DNA from: Dehalococcoidia bacterium
GTDB taxonomy: Bacteria; Chloroflexota; Dehalococcoidia; Dehalococcoidales; Fen-1064
Assembly (NCBI GenBank): GCA_011170375.1
Contig: DUEV01000004.1
Span: 1-64,000, forward strand
DNA: 64,000 bases
Direction of reading: 5' to 3'
Shown here: positions 1-7,629 of the stretch, one piece after another
Position numbering within the stretch: the first letter of the stretch is position 1
Layout: each line of letters starts with the position of its first letter
The notes under the pieces: generated by a model
Database searches by the model: none
What the model saw: only the letters and a program-made list of their open reading frames with translations
Told to the model about the DNA's origin: nothing
Translations under genes and position numbers: made by a program

Positions 1-217
1 GCTTGTCCCAATATCCCTCCGGCTGCTGTGCCGCCAGGATTACCGGCACCGGTCCGCTTGCCATGATAGCCGCTTTAGCAGCTTTGACTTCTTTATCGTT
101 CTCGTCCCGGCCGAGGATATCACGCAGGGTATAATAGCGGATAGCTGGCTGGGTCTTATCGGCCTCCAGCAGCCATGGAACAGGGTCTCCATTCAGCTTG
201 TCTTTCCAATTAGCCAT
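1..217 (-). CDS. Partial conserved protein, N-terminal part (squalene-cyclase/prenyltransferase-repeat-like)
   Basis: This gene runs off the left edge of the window; only the first 72 codons are present, starting at the ATG that reads leftward from 217. The peptide begins MANWKDKLNGDPVPWLLEAD and continues with a segment reading RYYTLRDILGRDEND and GPVPVILAAQQPEGYW. That pattern (a short 'P-WLLE' opening, 'R-x-TLRD-L', then 'IL-AQ-PEGYW') resembles the N-terminus of soluble proteins with terpene-cyclase/prenyltransferase-type alpha-alpha repeats that are common in Dehalococcoidia. The family assignment is recalled from pattern and is moderate at best, and the substrate is unknown. There is no good Shine-Dalgarno in the 20 bases before the ATG. 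It is followed upstream by the dCMP deaminase gene on the same strand, about 87 bases away. Confidence 0.55.
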   Translation of the reverse strand, partial: MANWKDKLNGDPVPWLLEADKTQPAIRYYTLRDILGRDENDKEVKAAKAAIMASGPVPVILAAQQPEGYWDK

Positions 218-304
218 TATCTAACAATTCCTAACTATTTGATATAAGGTTGATATTCGGATGATCCTTCAGTATATTGGTGAATCTTAAGAAGGGAGCT
301 TGGA

Positions 305-796
305 TTAGTACTCTTGTCGCCCATCATATTTGTATACTAACTCAATGCCGGCTTCCGCTAGTAGCTGTTCACTCTCTTCGGCAAGCTGATATTTGCGTTC
401 ACAAACTATTTTTTTAATCCCACAATTGATCAGCAGCATGGCACAAGTCCGGCAAGGAGTCATTCTCTGATAGATAGTGGCACCTTCAATAGAAATCCCT
501 CTTTTGGCGGCTTGGCAGATAGCGTTCTGTTCAGCGTGCACTGTCCGTACACAGTGCTCGCTTATCTCGCCGTTTTCTTGAATCACTTTCTTCATCAAAT
601 GTCCTACTTCATCACAATGAGGTAGCCCGGCGGGAGATCCAACATATCCTGTCGCCAACACCTGTTTATCCCGGACAATCACACAACCACTCTTTCCACG
701 GTCGCAGGTGGCTCTTCTAGAAGCTGCGTCTGCCAGTTCCAAAAAGTAGTCATCCCACGACGGGCGAACGCTGTTCGCTCCATTATCTTTTGCCAT
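305..796 (-). CDS. comEB: dCMP/cytidine deaminase family protein (ComEB-like)
   Basis: This is predicted to be a zinc-dependent deoxycytidylate deaminase making dUMP for thymidylate synthesis. It has 163 residues, typical for the family. The zinc-site signature is visible: HAE at about residues 87-89 (His ligand and proton-shuttling Glu) followed by PCRTC at about 114-118 (two Cys ligands). The segment with GYVGSPAGLPHCDEVGH is characteristic of the dCMP deaminase branch rather than of free-base deaminases. I chose the ATG at 796 because GGAG lies six bases upstream; the frame can be extended to a TTG at 808, but that codon sits on top of the Shine-Dalgarno. The gene is on the same strand as the upstream methyltransferase and NUDIX genes but separated from them by about 270 bases holding only an ORF remnant. 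Family assignment is secure; activity on dCMP versus another cytosine nucleotide is inferred. Confidence 0.9.
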   Translation of the reverse strand: MAKDNGANSVRPSWDDYFLELADAASRRATCDRGKSGCVIVRDKQVLATGYVGSPAGLPHCDEVGHLMKKVIQENGEISEHCVRTVHAEQNAICQAAKRGISIEGATIYQRMTPCRTCAMLLINCGIKKIVCERKYQLAEESEQLLAEAGIELVYKYDGRQEY

Positions 797-843
797 GTTT
801 TTCTCCAAGTATCTATTTTCTTATAGGTCGCTCGTTAAACCGA

Positions 844-1086
844 CTACTTGCTGCCTTTCTTGAGTGCAGTATATTCAAGTATCTTGCCGATTTCAATACA
901 GTGCTGGAAGATATATTCGTCTCCAGTTAATAACGCAGTCGGAAAACAATTCGCTACTTTGCTTAGTTCGTCCCGGAAATCAAAGGCATCATAGACATGC
1001 TCACAATAAAATTCATATTCTTCCCGGATAGAGAGATGGGATAAGACTCTTGTCGCCCAATTGTTACATTTTCTTTCCTGAGATGA
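844..1086 (-). pseudogene. Possible gene remnant: open frame of about 80 codons without a start codon
   Basis: The minus-strand frame ending at the TAG at 844-846 stays open back to a TAA at 1087-1089, but contains no ATG, GTG or TTG in frame. It therefore cannot be a simple intact gene. The peptide is protein-like in composition (for example REEYEFYCEHVYDAFDFRDE and CIEIGKILEYTALKKGSK), with no low-complexity bias. Its 5' part overlaps the end of the methyltransferase gene in another frame. I do not recognise the family. Possible readings are a 5'-truncated pseudogene, a gene joined to something upstream by a frameshift, or chance. Confidence 0.3.
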
Positions 1087-1837
1087 TTACTATATAAGGG
1101 TCATCGGCCCCATTTCGTTCTAAAGCATAATCGCCGAATGATTCAACATCGCTGAAGCCACAACTGGATAACAAATTTTGAACTTCATCATCGTAAAATA
1201 TTCTCACATCTTCTTCTGCGGATATCCTATGAACTCTGCCCTCACTATCAGTAATCTCGTACTCGAAGTCCAAATGTTTCACTCCTCTTTTTTTATCTAG
1301 TGACCATTTGTCATGTTGCCTAATCGTGGCGTCCTCATGTTGATAGGTAAATTCGTCTTTATCAAAATCTTTACTTAATGAAATTCCGTTTATGAAATCA
1401 AATAAAAAGAGCCCCCCGGGCAATAAGGCATCCCTTATAGCTTTAAAGAATCTTCGGACATCTGGGTCTGTCGTCATGTAAAGAAACGTGTAGCCGAGAC
1501 AGTAAGCAACCTCGAACTTCTCTTTGATTCCCAAACCAAAGATATCCCTGCAGATAAAATCAATGGGAAGGCCTGATTTCGTTGCTTTATCGACCGCAAT
1601 AGCCAGCATATCCTGAGATTGGTCAACTCCCGTTACCTCGTAACCAAAACGTGCCATTCTGATGGCGTGCTCTCCGGTTCCGCAGCAAATATCCAAGCCT
1701 CTCTTTGCTGTAGGGATATCTCTTTTAATGAGATTATCGATAAAACTGCATTCCCTGTCGTAATCTCGGTATTGACGCATTATGTCATAATACTTTGCCA
1801 GTTCATCCTCAAACATATTCTTTGAGAAAGGTTTCAT
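1064..1837 (-). CDS. Class I SAM-dependent methyltransferase
   Basis: A 257-residue cytoplasmic methyltransferase with the Rossmann-type SAM-binding motif I at about residues 46-53 (GLDICCGTGEH) and the acidic end of strand 2 in GYEVTGVDQS, followed by a typical post-motif region (GGLFLFDFINGISLS). This places it in the Methyltransf_25/11 group of small-molecule methyltransferases; the substrate cannot be read from sequence. The start ATG at 1837 has an AGAGAAG stretch just upstream. The NUDIX gene controlled by a SAM riboswitch lies 131 bases upstream on the same strand with no obvious terminator between them, so the two may be co-transcribed. If so, a SAM-using enzyme would sit under SAM control. 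Base composition is visibly more AT-rich than in the metabolic operons further right. Confidence 0.88.
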   Translation of the reverse strand: MKPFSKNMFEDELAKYYDIMRQYRDYDRECSFIDNLIKRDIPTAKRGLDICCGTGEHAIRMARFGYEVTGVDQSQDMLAIAVDKATKSGLPIDFICRDIFGLGIKEKFEVAYCLGYTFLYMTTDPDVRRFFKAIRDALLPGGLFLFDFINGISLSKDFDKDEFTYQHEDATIRQHDKWSLDKKRGVKHLDFEYEITDSEGRVHRISAEEDVRIFYDDEVQNLLSSCGFSDVESFGDYALERNGADDPYIVIISGKKM

Positions 1838-1968
1838 TTGCTTCTCTTGAGTTAATCAATAATGGAATTTGAGTTTAAATCCATACCAAATATATGTCAA
1901 TCAAAATGATTGCACCCTCTCGGAGTATCGCAATGGACAAGCTGCAGGACCCGGTATGTTATAAAGCG

Positions 1969-2595
1969 TTAGATACTGTTAACACAGCTAAGAATGTGAG
2001 CCAAAGCCCTTGCTGTGCCTAAGGGATACAACCGTATTCGACGGTCAAGGTGCTCTCCCCCTGCTACTAATAAAGCTCCATCATCCAACAGTTCTGCCAG
2101 TGTTGGCTTATTATCTAAGCTTTGTATTACTTGTTCAGTCGTCAGCGCAATAACTCCCTGTAACTCATCCAGTTCTAAATCTCCAGGCACGCCTTCTAGA
2201 CGCGCTTTGTATATCACGATATGGTAGTGCCCCCCAGCCCGTGGAGTGCCAGGTGGATGAACCATATCATAGAGTGCAAATGGACAGGGTTTATCACTTA
2301 ATTCTACTTGTTCAACCAAGCCATTATGAGGAACATACCAGGTAACGGAAGAGGAGAGGACATCGATATCTGTTCCGATTTCCTCTTTCGCTTCCCGATG
2401 TGCACACATTAGCCAGTCCTCACCTTCCTCCAGGTGACCACCAATGCCTGCGTAAAAGAGTTCCCCTGGAGGATGGGTCGCCATATAGCGTAAGCCTGGA
2501 ATAAAAAAGAGAAAACGCCCATTTTTATCCTGTACGGCAAGTCCGACTCCACACTCACTACCTTCAGGCGCAAAATCTGCAATGCAATTAATCAT
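1969..2595 (-). CDS. NUDIX hydrolase
   Basis: A 208-residue NUDIX-superfamily pyrophosphohydrolase. The Nudix box is clear: GGHLEEGEDWLMCAHREAKE followed by EIG, fitting G-x5-E-x7-R-E-U-x-E-E-x-G-U with the metal-binding Glu residues intact. The flanking regions are longer than in the minimal MutT fold (about 130 residues), so it has extra N- and C-terminal segments. The substrate (nucleotide, dinucleotide or other X-linked diphosphate) is unknown. The ATG at 2595 has a strong AAGGAG Shine-Dalgarno. What makes it notable is its leader: a sigma70-type promoter, a SAM-I riboswitch and two hairpins lie directly upstream on the same strand (2641-2914). Expression is therefore probably repressed when SAM is high. 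The gene may form a unit with the methyltransferase at 1064-1837. Confidence 0.9.
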   Translation of the reverse strand: MINCIADFAPEGSECGVGLAVQDKNGRFLFFIPGLRYMATHPPGELFYAGIGGHLEEGEDWLMCAHREAKEEIGTDIDVLSSSVTWYVPHNGLVEQVELSDKPCPFALYDMVHPPGTPRAGGHYHIVIYKARLEGVPGDLELDELQGVIALTTEQVIQSLDNKPTLAELLDDGALLVAGGEHLDRRIRLYPLGTARALAHILSCVNSI

Positions 2596-2634
2596 TCTAT
2601 TTCTCCTTTAATTTTGTTTCGCTGATTTAACACA

Positions 2635-2682
2635 AATAATAAAAACGCCACCTCCTTTAAGCGAATCTATCACGGAGGTGGC
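2635..2682 (-). terminator. Intrinsic terminator / expression platform between SAM riboswitch and NUDIX gene
   Basis: On the minus strand GCCACCTCC (complement of 2674-2682) pairs with GGAGGTGGC (complement of 2647-2655), a perfect 9-bp stem, followed immediately by GTTTTTATTATTTG. This is a textbook rho-independent terminator 40 to 50 bases before the NUDIX start codon. Its 5' arm can instead pair (ACCTCC with GGAGGT) with the 3' arm of the hairpin at 2697-2716, so the two hairpins are mutually exclusive. That arrangement is expected of a riboswitch-controlled attenuator. Confidence 0.82.
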
Positions 2683-2696
2683 TTGATATTAATTGA

Positions 2697-2716
2697 AAAC
2701 CTCCCGAAGGAGGTTT
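2697..2716 (-). promoter_or_regulatory. Small perfect hairpin in the riboswitch expression platform
   Basis: AAACCTCC and GGAGGTTT form an 8-bp stem around a 4-base loop (TTCG when read on the minus strand, an exceptionally stable tetraloop). It lies between the SAM-I aptamer and the terminator. Its GGAGGT arm is complementary to the 5' arm of the terminator, so it may act as the switching helix. The assignment as anti-terminator component is inference. Confidence 0.6.
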
Positions 2717-2745
2717 CTACCTTCGTTTTCACGGGTTTACCGTGC

Positions 2746-2844
2746 CTATCGGTTCCTTCCGGTTGGCTTTGGCACCTTTAAGAAGGCCTTAAAAGGTTGC
2801 CGTGTGGGTCACAGGGCCAATTCCCTCGCCACATCTCTCGATAG
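2746..2844 (-). promoter_or_regulatory. SAM-I (S-box) riboswitch aptamer
   Basis: Read on the minus strand, the region opens with CTATCG and closes with CGATAG, forming P1 (2839-2844 with 2746-2751). Between them are, in order, the conserved S-box blocks AGAGA, GAGGGA, TGGCCC, TGTGACCCACACGGCAACC and AAGGTGCCAAAGCC. P2 is supported by TGGC pairing with GCCA. The length of 99 bases is normal for the class. The aptamer starts about 35 bases after the predicted transcription start and is followed by the hairpins at 2697-2716 and 2641-2682, then the NUDIX gene. In known S-box systems SAM binding stabilises the terminator and shuts off expression. The downstream gene is unusual, since S-box switches normally precede methionine or SAM biosynthesis and transport genes. 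Confidence 0.92.
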
Positions 2845-2885
2845 ATTACGTATTATACTGTTAAGCTGCTGTTCCTTATGGGAGG

Positions 2886-2914
2886 ATAATATGGCAAAAA
2901 AGATGTGATGTCAA
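2886..2914 (-). promoter_or_regulatory. Sigma70-type promoter for the riboswitch-NUDIX transcript
   Basis: On the minus strand TTGACA (complement of 2909-2914) is followed after exactly 17 bases by TATTAT (complement of 2886-2891). This is a near-consensus promoter placed about 40 bases upstream of the SAM-I aptamer and lying between it and the 3' end of the neighbouring phosphodiesterase gene. Confidence 0.8.
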
Positions 2915-2974
2915 GTCGATAAAAGTGATTTGACAATCTGCCCTATTGTTCAGTGTGCTGAATCGACTGCTGAA

Positions 2975-4264
2975 TTATTGCAAATCACTTATCCTGGCTG
3001 CTGCTAAAGGCACCAGCATTTCATCTGGGCTCAAGCCCCCGTGCATACCCAACATACTGAACTCTTTACGGTGTGGTCGCTCGTACCAGAGTGTCAGATT
3101 CCCCTCTGGCAGCAGAAGGATGTCACCAAGTCTACTCTCGAACCTGGTGTGCAGGCCTCCGTGCCCAAACATACCGTCTCTTAACGCCTCGTCTGTCTTG
3201 AGTACCCTCACTTTGCCTTCCAAAACCTCCGTCAGAAAAGTAATCGTCTCGTCCAGTCTGCCTTCTTCAACAGCAAGGAAAACGTCCCGGGCGCTTCCCC
3301 ATGGCAGAATCTTCTCTCCGTCAGGCCCGGTACGCAGGTTCGCTACCAGTTTCGGGAACTTGTTCAAATAGATAGTTTCCTTTGGGTCGACGCTAATTTG
3401 CCCGTGGTCGGCGAACACCAGCAGCACAGTCTCTTCGGCTACCTTGCCGGGCAACCTCTCTATAAATTCCTTCTGAAGCAAAGGCAGTAGCAGTTCGAGC
3501 TCAGCGATATATGGCTCGGAGTGTACCCCGTAACTATGGGCCACCCCATCGATTTCACCCCAGTACGCAAGGAAGTAGGCGGGCGACGCAACTTCTGTCA
3601 GCTTGGAACACAACGCCTTCACCAGCCCGGAAGCCCCCACGAAAGGCACCATTGTGCTGTCTTTCAGAACGACTGAACTGTAGGCGCTGTTCTTGAATGC
3701 ATCATTGATGAGATTGAAGGCAGGAATCCCGGATTCACCCAGTGCTCCATACCAGGTATCGCCATCGAATAGAATCCTGGGACTTACCCCTGACTCCAAC
3801 AACTGGTCCACTCTGTCTCCGTCAAGCGGCCTGAAAAGCAGCGTTATGATAATCTGCTGCAGTTCCTCGAAGTAGACCCACCATTCCGGCAGTCCATGTT
3901 CCTGCGGGGTGAGTCCACTGTGGATTGTGGTCACGGCTGACGAGGTCGTGGACGGGAAGACAGACGTAACAGGAGCAAGAACGCCCCTCTCAGTAAAGCG
4001 CTTCAGGAACTCGTAGCGGTCTGCATATCTTAGCCATTGACTCCAACCAAAGCCGTCCAGAAGCAACGCGACGACCTTCTGGCGCCTTGTCGGCACAATG
4101 CCAGCCTTATCGAGTATCGGCGACAGGGAATTGGTTGTCCTGAGTCCGAACAGGTATTGCACGGCAGACGGAATATTCGAGAGGCAGTAGCCCTCGTATT
4201 GAGGGTATACAGAACCATCTCGCTGCTGCTCTAATATGTGTTGTTCAATATCTCTGAGAATCAT
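2975..4264 (-). CDS. Alkaline phosphatase superfamily protein (type I phosphodiesterase/nucleotide pyrophosphatase-like)
   Basis: A 429-residue metal-dependent hydrolase of the nucleotide pyrophosphatase/phosphodiesterase group. The fold's landmarks are present: the first metal-binding aspartate in VVALLLDGFGW (about residue 69), the nucleophile-bearing segment SVFPSTTSSAVTTIHSG (about residues 101-117, with Thr/Ser as nucleophile), the second metal site VFADHGQ, and late His residues in MFGHGGLHTR and GMHGG. No signal peptide is visible, so it is probably cytoplasmic. Substrate is unknown; relatives cleave phosphodiesters or phosphonates. The ATG at 4264 was kept although its Shine-Dalgarno is weak. 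It is transcribed toward the riboswitch region, with about 60 bases between its stop and the next gene's promoter. tRNA-Pro lies just upstream on the same strand. Confidence 0.82.
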   Translation of the reverse strand: MILRDIEQHILEQQRDGSVYPQYEGYCLSNIPSAVQYLFGLRTTNSLSPILDKAGIVPTRRQKVVALLLDGFGWSQWLRYADRYEFLKRFTERGVLAPVTSVFPSTTSSAVTTIHSGLTPQEHGLPEWWVYFEELQQIIITLLFRPLDGDRVDQLLESGVSPRILFDGDTWYGALGESGIPAFNLINDAFKNSAYSSVVLKDSTMVPFVGASGLVKALCSKLTEVASPAYFLAYWGEIDGVAHSYGVHSEPYIAELELLLPLLQKEFIERLPGKVAEETVLLVFADHGQISVDPKETIYLNKFPKLVANLRTGPDGEKILPWGSARDVFLAVEEGRLDETITFLTEVLEGKVRVLKTDEALRDGMFGHGGLHTRFESRLGDILLLPEGNLTLWYERPHRKEFSMLGMHGGLSPDEMLVPLAAARISDLQ

Positions 4265-4379
4265 AGTCCGAATTATTACATACCCAATTTGATAGAGTTT
4301 TCGCTACTTTACTCGATCTGTGAAATTAAAGCACTTCATGAATAGAGACATGCTTCACGGGTTGAAAGATAAACCAGTC

Positions 4380-4456
4380 TGGTCGGGGTGAGAGGACTCG
4401 AACCTCCGGCCTCAGCGTCCCAAACGCTGCGCGCTAACCAACTGCGCTACACCCCG
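4380..4456 (-). tRNA. tRNA-Pro (anticodon TGG), CCA encoded
   Basis: The minus strand reads as a complete cloverleaf: acceptor CGGGGTG pairing with CACCCCG, D arm GCGCAGTTGGTTAGCGC, anticodon arm CAGCG-TTTGGGA-CGCTG giving TGG, and a T arm GGAGG-TTCGAGT-CCTCT. The discriminator A at 4383 is followed by a genomically encoded CCA (4380-4382). Confidence 0.96.
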
Positions 4457-4576
4457 TCGTCGTGAACATCAATAGTATAGCAGGTGTCGGCCGTCCAGCC
4501 TAGTCCCTGTGCTCGTTTATATGCTAGTGACACCCTGACATTCTGTTATTCGCGTACACACCCTGTTGGGTAGTGG

Positions 4577-4930
4577 TGGCCCCATCCCCTTAATCCCCTT
4601 CCCCAGAGGGGAAGGGGAAGAGAAGAGAAAGAGGGGCTCCGCCCCTCTTTGACTCCCTTTTGCATATGAAGCTCACTTGTCCGGCTACTACCCTACACCT
4701 TGGTTTAACCTACTCTATGAGGTGCGAACGACTCCTGCCTGAATTCTGCCCCCACACCGTTTTGGGGTGCTCGAGGGGTGGAACCCCTCGAAACGGGGGA
4801 TTCCAAGGGGTGTCCCCCTTGGAAAACGCTTGTAATCATTTCGCCTGTGAGAAAGGCAGTGTCCCCCCTTAGAAAACGTCTGTAACCGTTTTGTTTGTGA
4901 GAAAAGGGGCGTCCCTCAGGTCTTCATCAC
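4577..4930. repeat. Intergenic palindromic repeat, copy 1 (long form)
   Basis: This fills most of the 546-base gap between tRNA-Pro and the HoxU-like gene. It has two parts. The left part (4577-4650) has a run of GGCCCC, CTTCCCCAGAGGGGAAGGGG and a strong hairpin AAAGAGGGG...CCCCTCTTT at 4628-4650. The right core (about 4719-4826) runs from GGTGCGAACGAC through CCGTTTTGGGGTG, GAGGGGTGGAACCCCT and TTCCAAGGGG...CCCCTTGG. Both parts recur at 36905-37360, and the right core recurs at 12779-12892, always in the same orientation in the window. No convincing gene is present in the gap; short open frames there are by-products of the G-rich palindromes. Confidence 0.8.
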
Positions 4931-5002
4931 TCGCGAGGAGAGGCAGAGTAAGAGCCAGACGAAGGTTACTGAAATCAGTGCCACCAATCTGTCTGAAGTA
5001 GC

Positions 5003-5728
5003 CTAGTCCCGGCAGTTGGTACAGACGTCGAAGAACTCAGGCTCAATACCGGTCGTCCTAAATATGTAGTCTACCTGCTTGCGTGGCATCCAGTAATTGC
5101 CGCAGACCTTGCATTGAACCATCTCGAATTCGGTCACATTATTGGGCATCCGTATCGTCCGGATACCACCTGAGTCTTCCATAGTTATCGCATTTGTGGG
5201 GCAGATGAAAGAGCAGGAGCCACAGGCAATACAGGCAGTGGAATCGTCAAAGAACGGGATGGCCATCTCGCGCTCGACACCGCGGTTGACCAGGCTGATA
5301 GCACTGACACCAACGACCTCCTGGCAAACACGGACACATAGCGCACATAGGATGCAATTCCCATGGTCTTCCGCTTTATAGGAGCTCTTCTCGACACCCA
5401 GCTTCTTAGCCATACCCTGAATAACAGTCGATTCCGGACAGCGGGCCAGCAGCAGGTCGATGATTGTCTGCCGGTTACGTAAAATCCTCTCGGAGTTTGT
5501 TATTACTTCCAGCCCCTCTTCCACCGGATAGAGACAGGAGGTCACCAGACGCTCCCTCCCGCTTGCGGTCTTAACTTCAACAAGGCAAAGACGGCAGGCA
5601 CCGTAAGGAGTTACCGATTCATGAGCACATAGACTTGGGACATAAATGCCATGCTCGGTGGCAACATCCAGCACCATGGCCCCTTCCTCAGCCTGTACCG
5701 TCTTGCCGTCAATCGTCAGTGTTACCAT
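5003..5728 (-). CDS. HoxU/NuoG-like Fe-S subunit of an NAD(P)H-linked oxidoreductase, with zinc-ribbon-like tail
   Basis: Predicted electron-transfer subunit, about 241 residues. N-terminus: a plant-type [2Fe-2S] ferredoxin domain (CAHESVTPYGACRLCLVEV, then a fourth Cys in TSCLYPVEEG). Middle: the region where NuoG/HoxU carry a His/Cys cluster, here RCPESTVIQGMAKKLG. Then two [4Fe-4S] motifs, CILCALCVRVCQE (about residues 132-144) and CIACGSCSFICP (about 167-178). C-terminus: CKVCGN...CTNC, a zinc-ribbon or rubredoxin-like CxxC pair not found in ordinary HoxU. There is no H-cluster domain, so it is not itself a hydrogenase. It is the last gene of the por-nuoE-nuoF operon. A GTG at 5746 overlaps the upstream stop, but the ATG at 5728 fits the family N-terminus and has AGGG upstream, so I used it. 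Confidence 0.85.
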   Translation of the reverse strand: MVTLTIDGKTVQAEEGAMVLDVATEHGIYVPSLCAHESVTPYGACRLCLVEVKTASGRERLVTSCLYPVEEGLEVITNSERILRNRQTIIDLLLARCPESTVIQGMAKKLGVEKSSYKAEDHGNCILCALCVRVCQEVVGVSAISLVNRGVEREMAIPFFDDSTACIACGSCSFICPTNAITMEDSGGIRTIRMPNNVTEFEMVQCKVCGNYWMPRKQVDYIFRTTGIEPEFFDVCTNCRD

Positions 5729-5742
5729 GCTTGCTTCGCCCT

Positions 5743-7623
5743 TCACTTTATTACCACGGCGTCCAGATTACAGACATCATAACAGGCACCGCACTTGATA
5801 CACTTCTCCTGGTCCAGCTTCACCGGCTTCTTCTTCTCAACGAGGGTAATGGCACCCTGCGGACACGCCTTCACACACAGACCACAACCGGGACACTTTT
5901 CGGATATATTATAGGTTATCAGTGCCTTGCAGACTCCAGCCGGGCACCGCTTGTCTCTGACATGAGCCTCATATTCGTCTCGGAAATAACGCATCGCCGT
6001 CAGGACCGGGTTAGGGGCAGTATTACCCAGACCACACAGAGCACTGTCCAGCAAAGTCTCCGACAACCGTTCGAGGCGTTCCAGGTCCTCTTCTTTTCCC
6101 CTGCCCTCGGTAATATCTTCGAGTATCTCCCGCATCCTCTTCAGTCCCTCACGACAGGGCACACACTTGCCACAGGACTCACCCTCGAGGAAGGAAATGA
6201 AATACTTGGCGATATCCACCATACAGTTGGTCTCGTCCATGACTATCATGCCACCGGAGCCCATCATCGAGCCGACCTTGTCAAGTTCGTCAAAATCGAC
6301 CGGGATATCCAGCATGCTCTCAGGAATACAGCCGCCAGACGGCCCACCGGTCTGGACTGCCTTGAGCTTCTTATTTTTGGGGACACCACCGCCGATATCC
6401 ATGACGATTTGCCTCAGGGTCATTCCCATCGGCACTTCTACCAGGCCGGTATTATTCACCTTACCCACCAGAGAGAATATCTTGGTACCTTTACTCCCCT
6501 CGGTACCGATGCCCCGATACCAGTCGGCACCACGGTTTATTATTAATGGCACGTTCGCCCAGGTCTCGACATTGTTGAGGTTTGTGGGCTTTTCCCAGAG
6601 TCCCTTCTCCGAGGTATGCACATATTTCGCCCTCGGCTCACCAACCTTTCCCTCCAGAGAGGCCATCAGTGCCGTAGACTCACCGCAGACAAAGGCACCA
6701 CCACCCCGGTTTATCCTGACTTTGAAATTAAACCCTGAGCCCAGGATGTTTTCACCGAGCAGGCCAGCCTCCTCAGCCTGGTCAATGGCAATCTGGGCAT
6801 GCATTACCGCCAGCGGATACTCATTACGTACATAGATGTATCCCTCATGGGACCCAATGGCATAGGCACCAATTATCATCCCCTCAAGCACAGAATGAGG
6901 ATTACCCTCCATCAAGCTCCGGTCCATAAAAGCGCCGGGGTCACCCTCGTCGCAGTTGCAGATAACGTATTTCGGCTCGCCCTCGGCATTCCGGGTTGTT
7001 TCCCATTTCCGGCCTGCAGGAAAACCTCCACCACCACGACCACGCAAATTGGACTTTTTCACCTCTTCGAGGACTTCATCCGGTGACATCTTGAACAGGG
7101 CTTTGCTCAATGCAGAATAACCACCGATAGCCAGGTAATCTTGAAGGCTATCCGGGGCTATCTTGGCATTGTTATCGAGAAGGAGACGCTCTTGTTGACT
7201 GTAAAAGGGGACTTCACTCTCGTGAACGACCTTCTGTTTTGTCATCGGGTCAACATATAGAAGGCGGTCTATTATCTTACCACCGGCTACTGTCTCCGAC
7301 ACTATCTCGGCAACATCTTTAGTCTTGACCCGCTGGTAGAGGATGCCCTCTGGCAATACAACTACATGCGGGCCCCTCTCACAAAACCCCCGGCAGCCGG
7401 TTACCCTGAGGTCGACGGTAGCATCAATCCCCTGCCCCTTCATTTCCTCTTTGAAAGCAGCAATGACGTCATTACTCAACAGGGCAACGCAGCCAGTACC
7501 GCCGCAGATGACCACGCACCGTTTATCAGGGTCTCGACCCCTGATAATTGATTCTCTCAGTCTCTCTAACTCTTCTGGGGAACTTAGCCTGTTCAATCTC
7601 TCGTTCCTCTCTCGCATTTCCAC
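5743..7623 (-). CDS. NuoF/HydB-like NADH-binding flavoprotein subunit with C-terminal diferredoxin domain
   Basis: Predicted FMN- and NAD(H)-binding diaphorase subunit, 626 residues. Order of parts: an N-terminal thioredoxin-like [2Fe-2S] domain (CGGTGC, then [12 protein letters not shown]), the FMN/NADH Rossmann-like domain with the glycine-rich [15 protein letters not shown] (about residue 195) and [13 protein letters not shown], an SLBB domain, the N3-type [4Fe-4S] site [12 protein letters not shown] (about residue 480) and a C-terminal pair of [4Fe-4S] motifs ([23 protein letters not shown]). The extra C-terminal ferredoxin is the form seen in electron-bifurcating HydB-like proteins, known for that family; bifurcation here is inference. 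It overlaps the downstream HoxU-like gene (GTGA region) and follows the NuoE-like gene by six bases. Start taken as GTG at 7623; an ATG two codons later is an alternative. Confidence 0.92.
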   Translation of the reverse strand: MEMRERNERLNRLSSPEELERLRESIIRGRDPDKRCVVICGGTGCVALLSNDVIAAFKEEMKGQGIDATVDLRVTGCRGFCERGPHVVVLPEGILYQRVKTKDVAEIVSETVAGGKIIDRLLYVDPMTKQKVVHESEVPFYSQQERLLLDNNAKIAPDSLQDYLAIGGYSALSKALFKMSPDEVLEEVKKSNLRGRGGGGFPAGRKWETTRNAEGEPKYVICNCDEGDPGAFMDRSLMEGNPHSVLEGMIIGAYAIGSHEGYIYVRNEYPLAVMHAQIAIDQAEEAGLLGENILGSGFNFKVRINRGGGAFVCGESTALMASLEGKVGEPRAKYVHTSEKGLWEKPTNLNNVETWANVPLIINRGADWYRGIGTEGSKGTKIFSLVGKVNNTGLVEVPMGMTLRQIVMDIGGGVPKNKKLKAVQTGGPSGGCIPESMLDIPVDFDELDKVGSMMGSGGMIVMDETNCMVDIAKYFISFLEGESCGKCVPCREGLKRMREILEDITEGRGKEEDLERLERLSETLLDSALCGLGNTAPNPVLTAMRYFRDEYEAHVRDKRCPAGVCKALITYNISEKCPGCGLCVKACPQGAITLVEKKKPVKLDQEKCIKCGACYDVCNLDAVVIK

Positions 7624-7629
7624 AGCAGG

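Noticed and set aside
2693-2908. A 71-codon plus-strand frame covering the riboswitch region
   Set aside because: It lies antisense to the SAM-I aptamer, promoter and hairpins, whose conservation pattern explains the sequence; the peptide is basic and not protein-like.
4628-4650. Treating the G-rich repeats as a CRISPR array
   Set aside because: There are only three dispersed copies thousands of bases apart with no regular spacers, and no cas genes are present; the Cas4-like protein at 55612-57108 is a different family context.
5003-7623. A bifurcating hydrogenase (HydABC)
   Set aside because: No subunit carries the H-cluster motifs of [FeFe]-hydrogenase and no NiFe large subunit is present; the operon instead begins with por genes.
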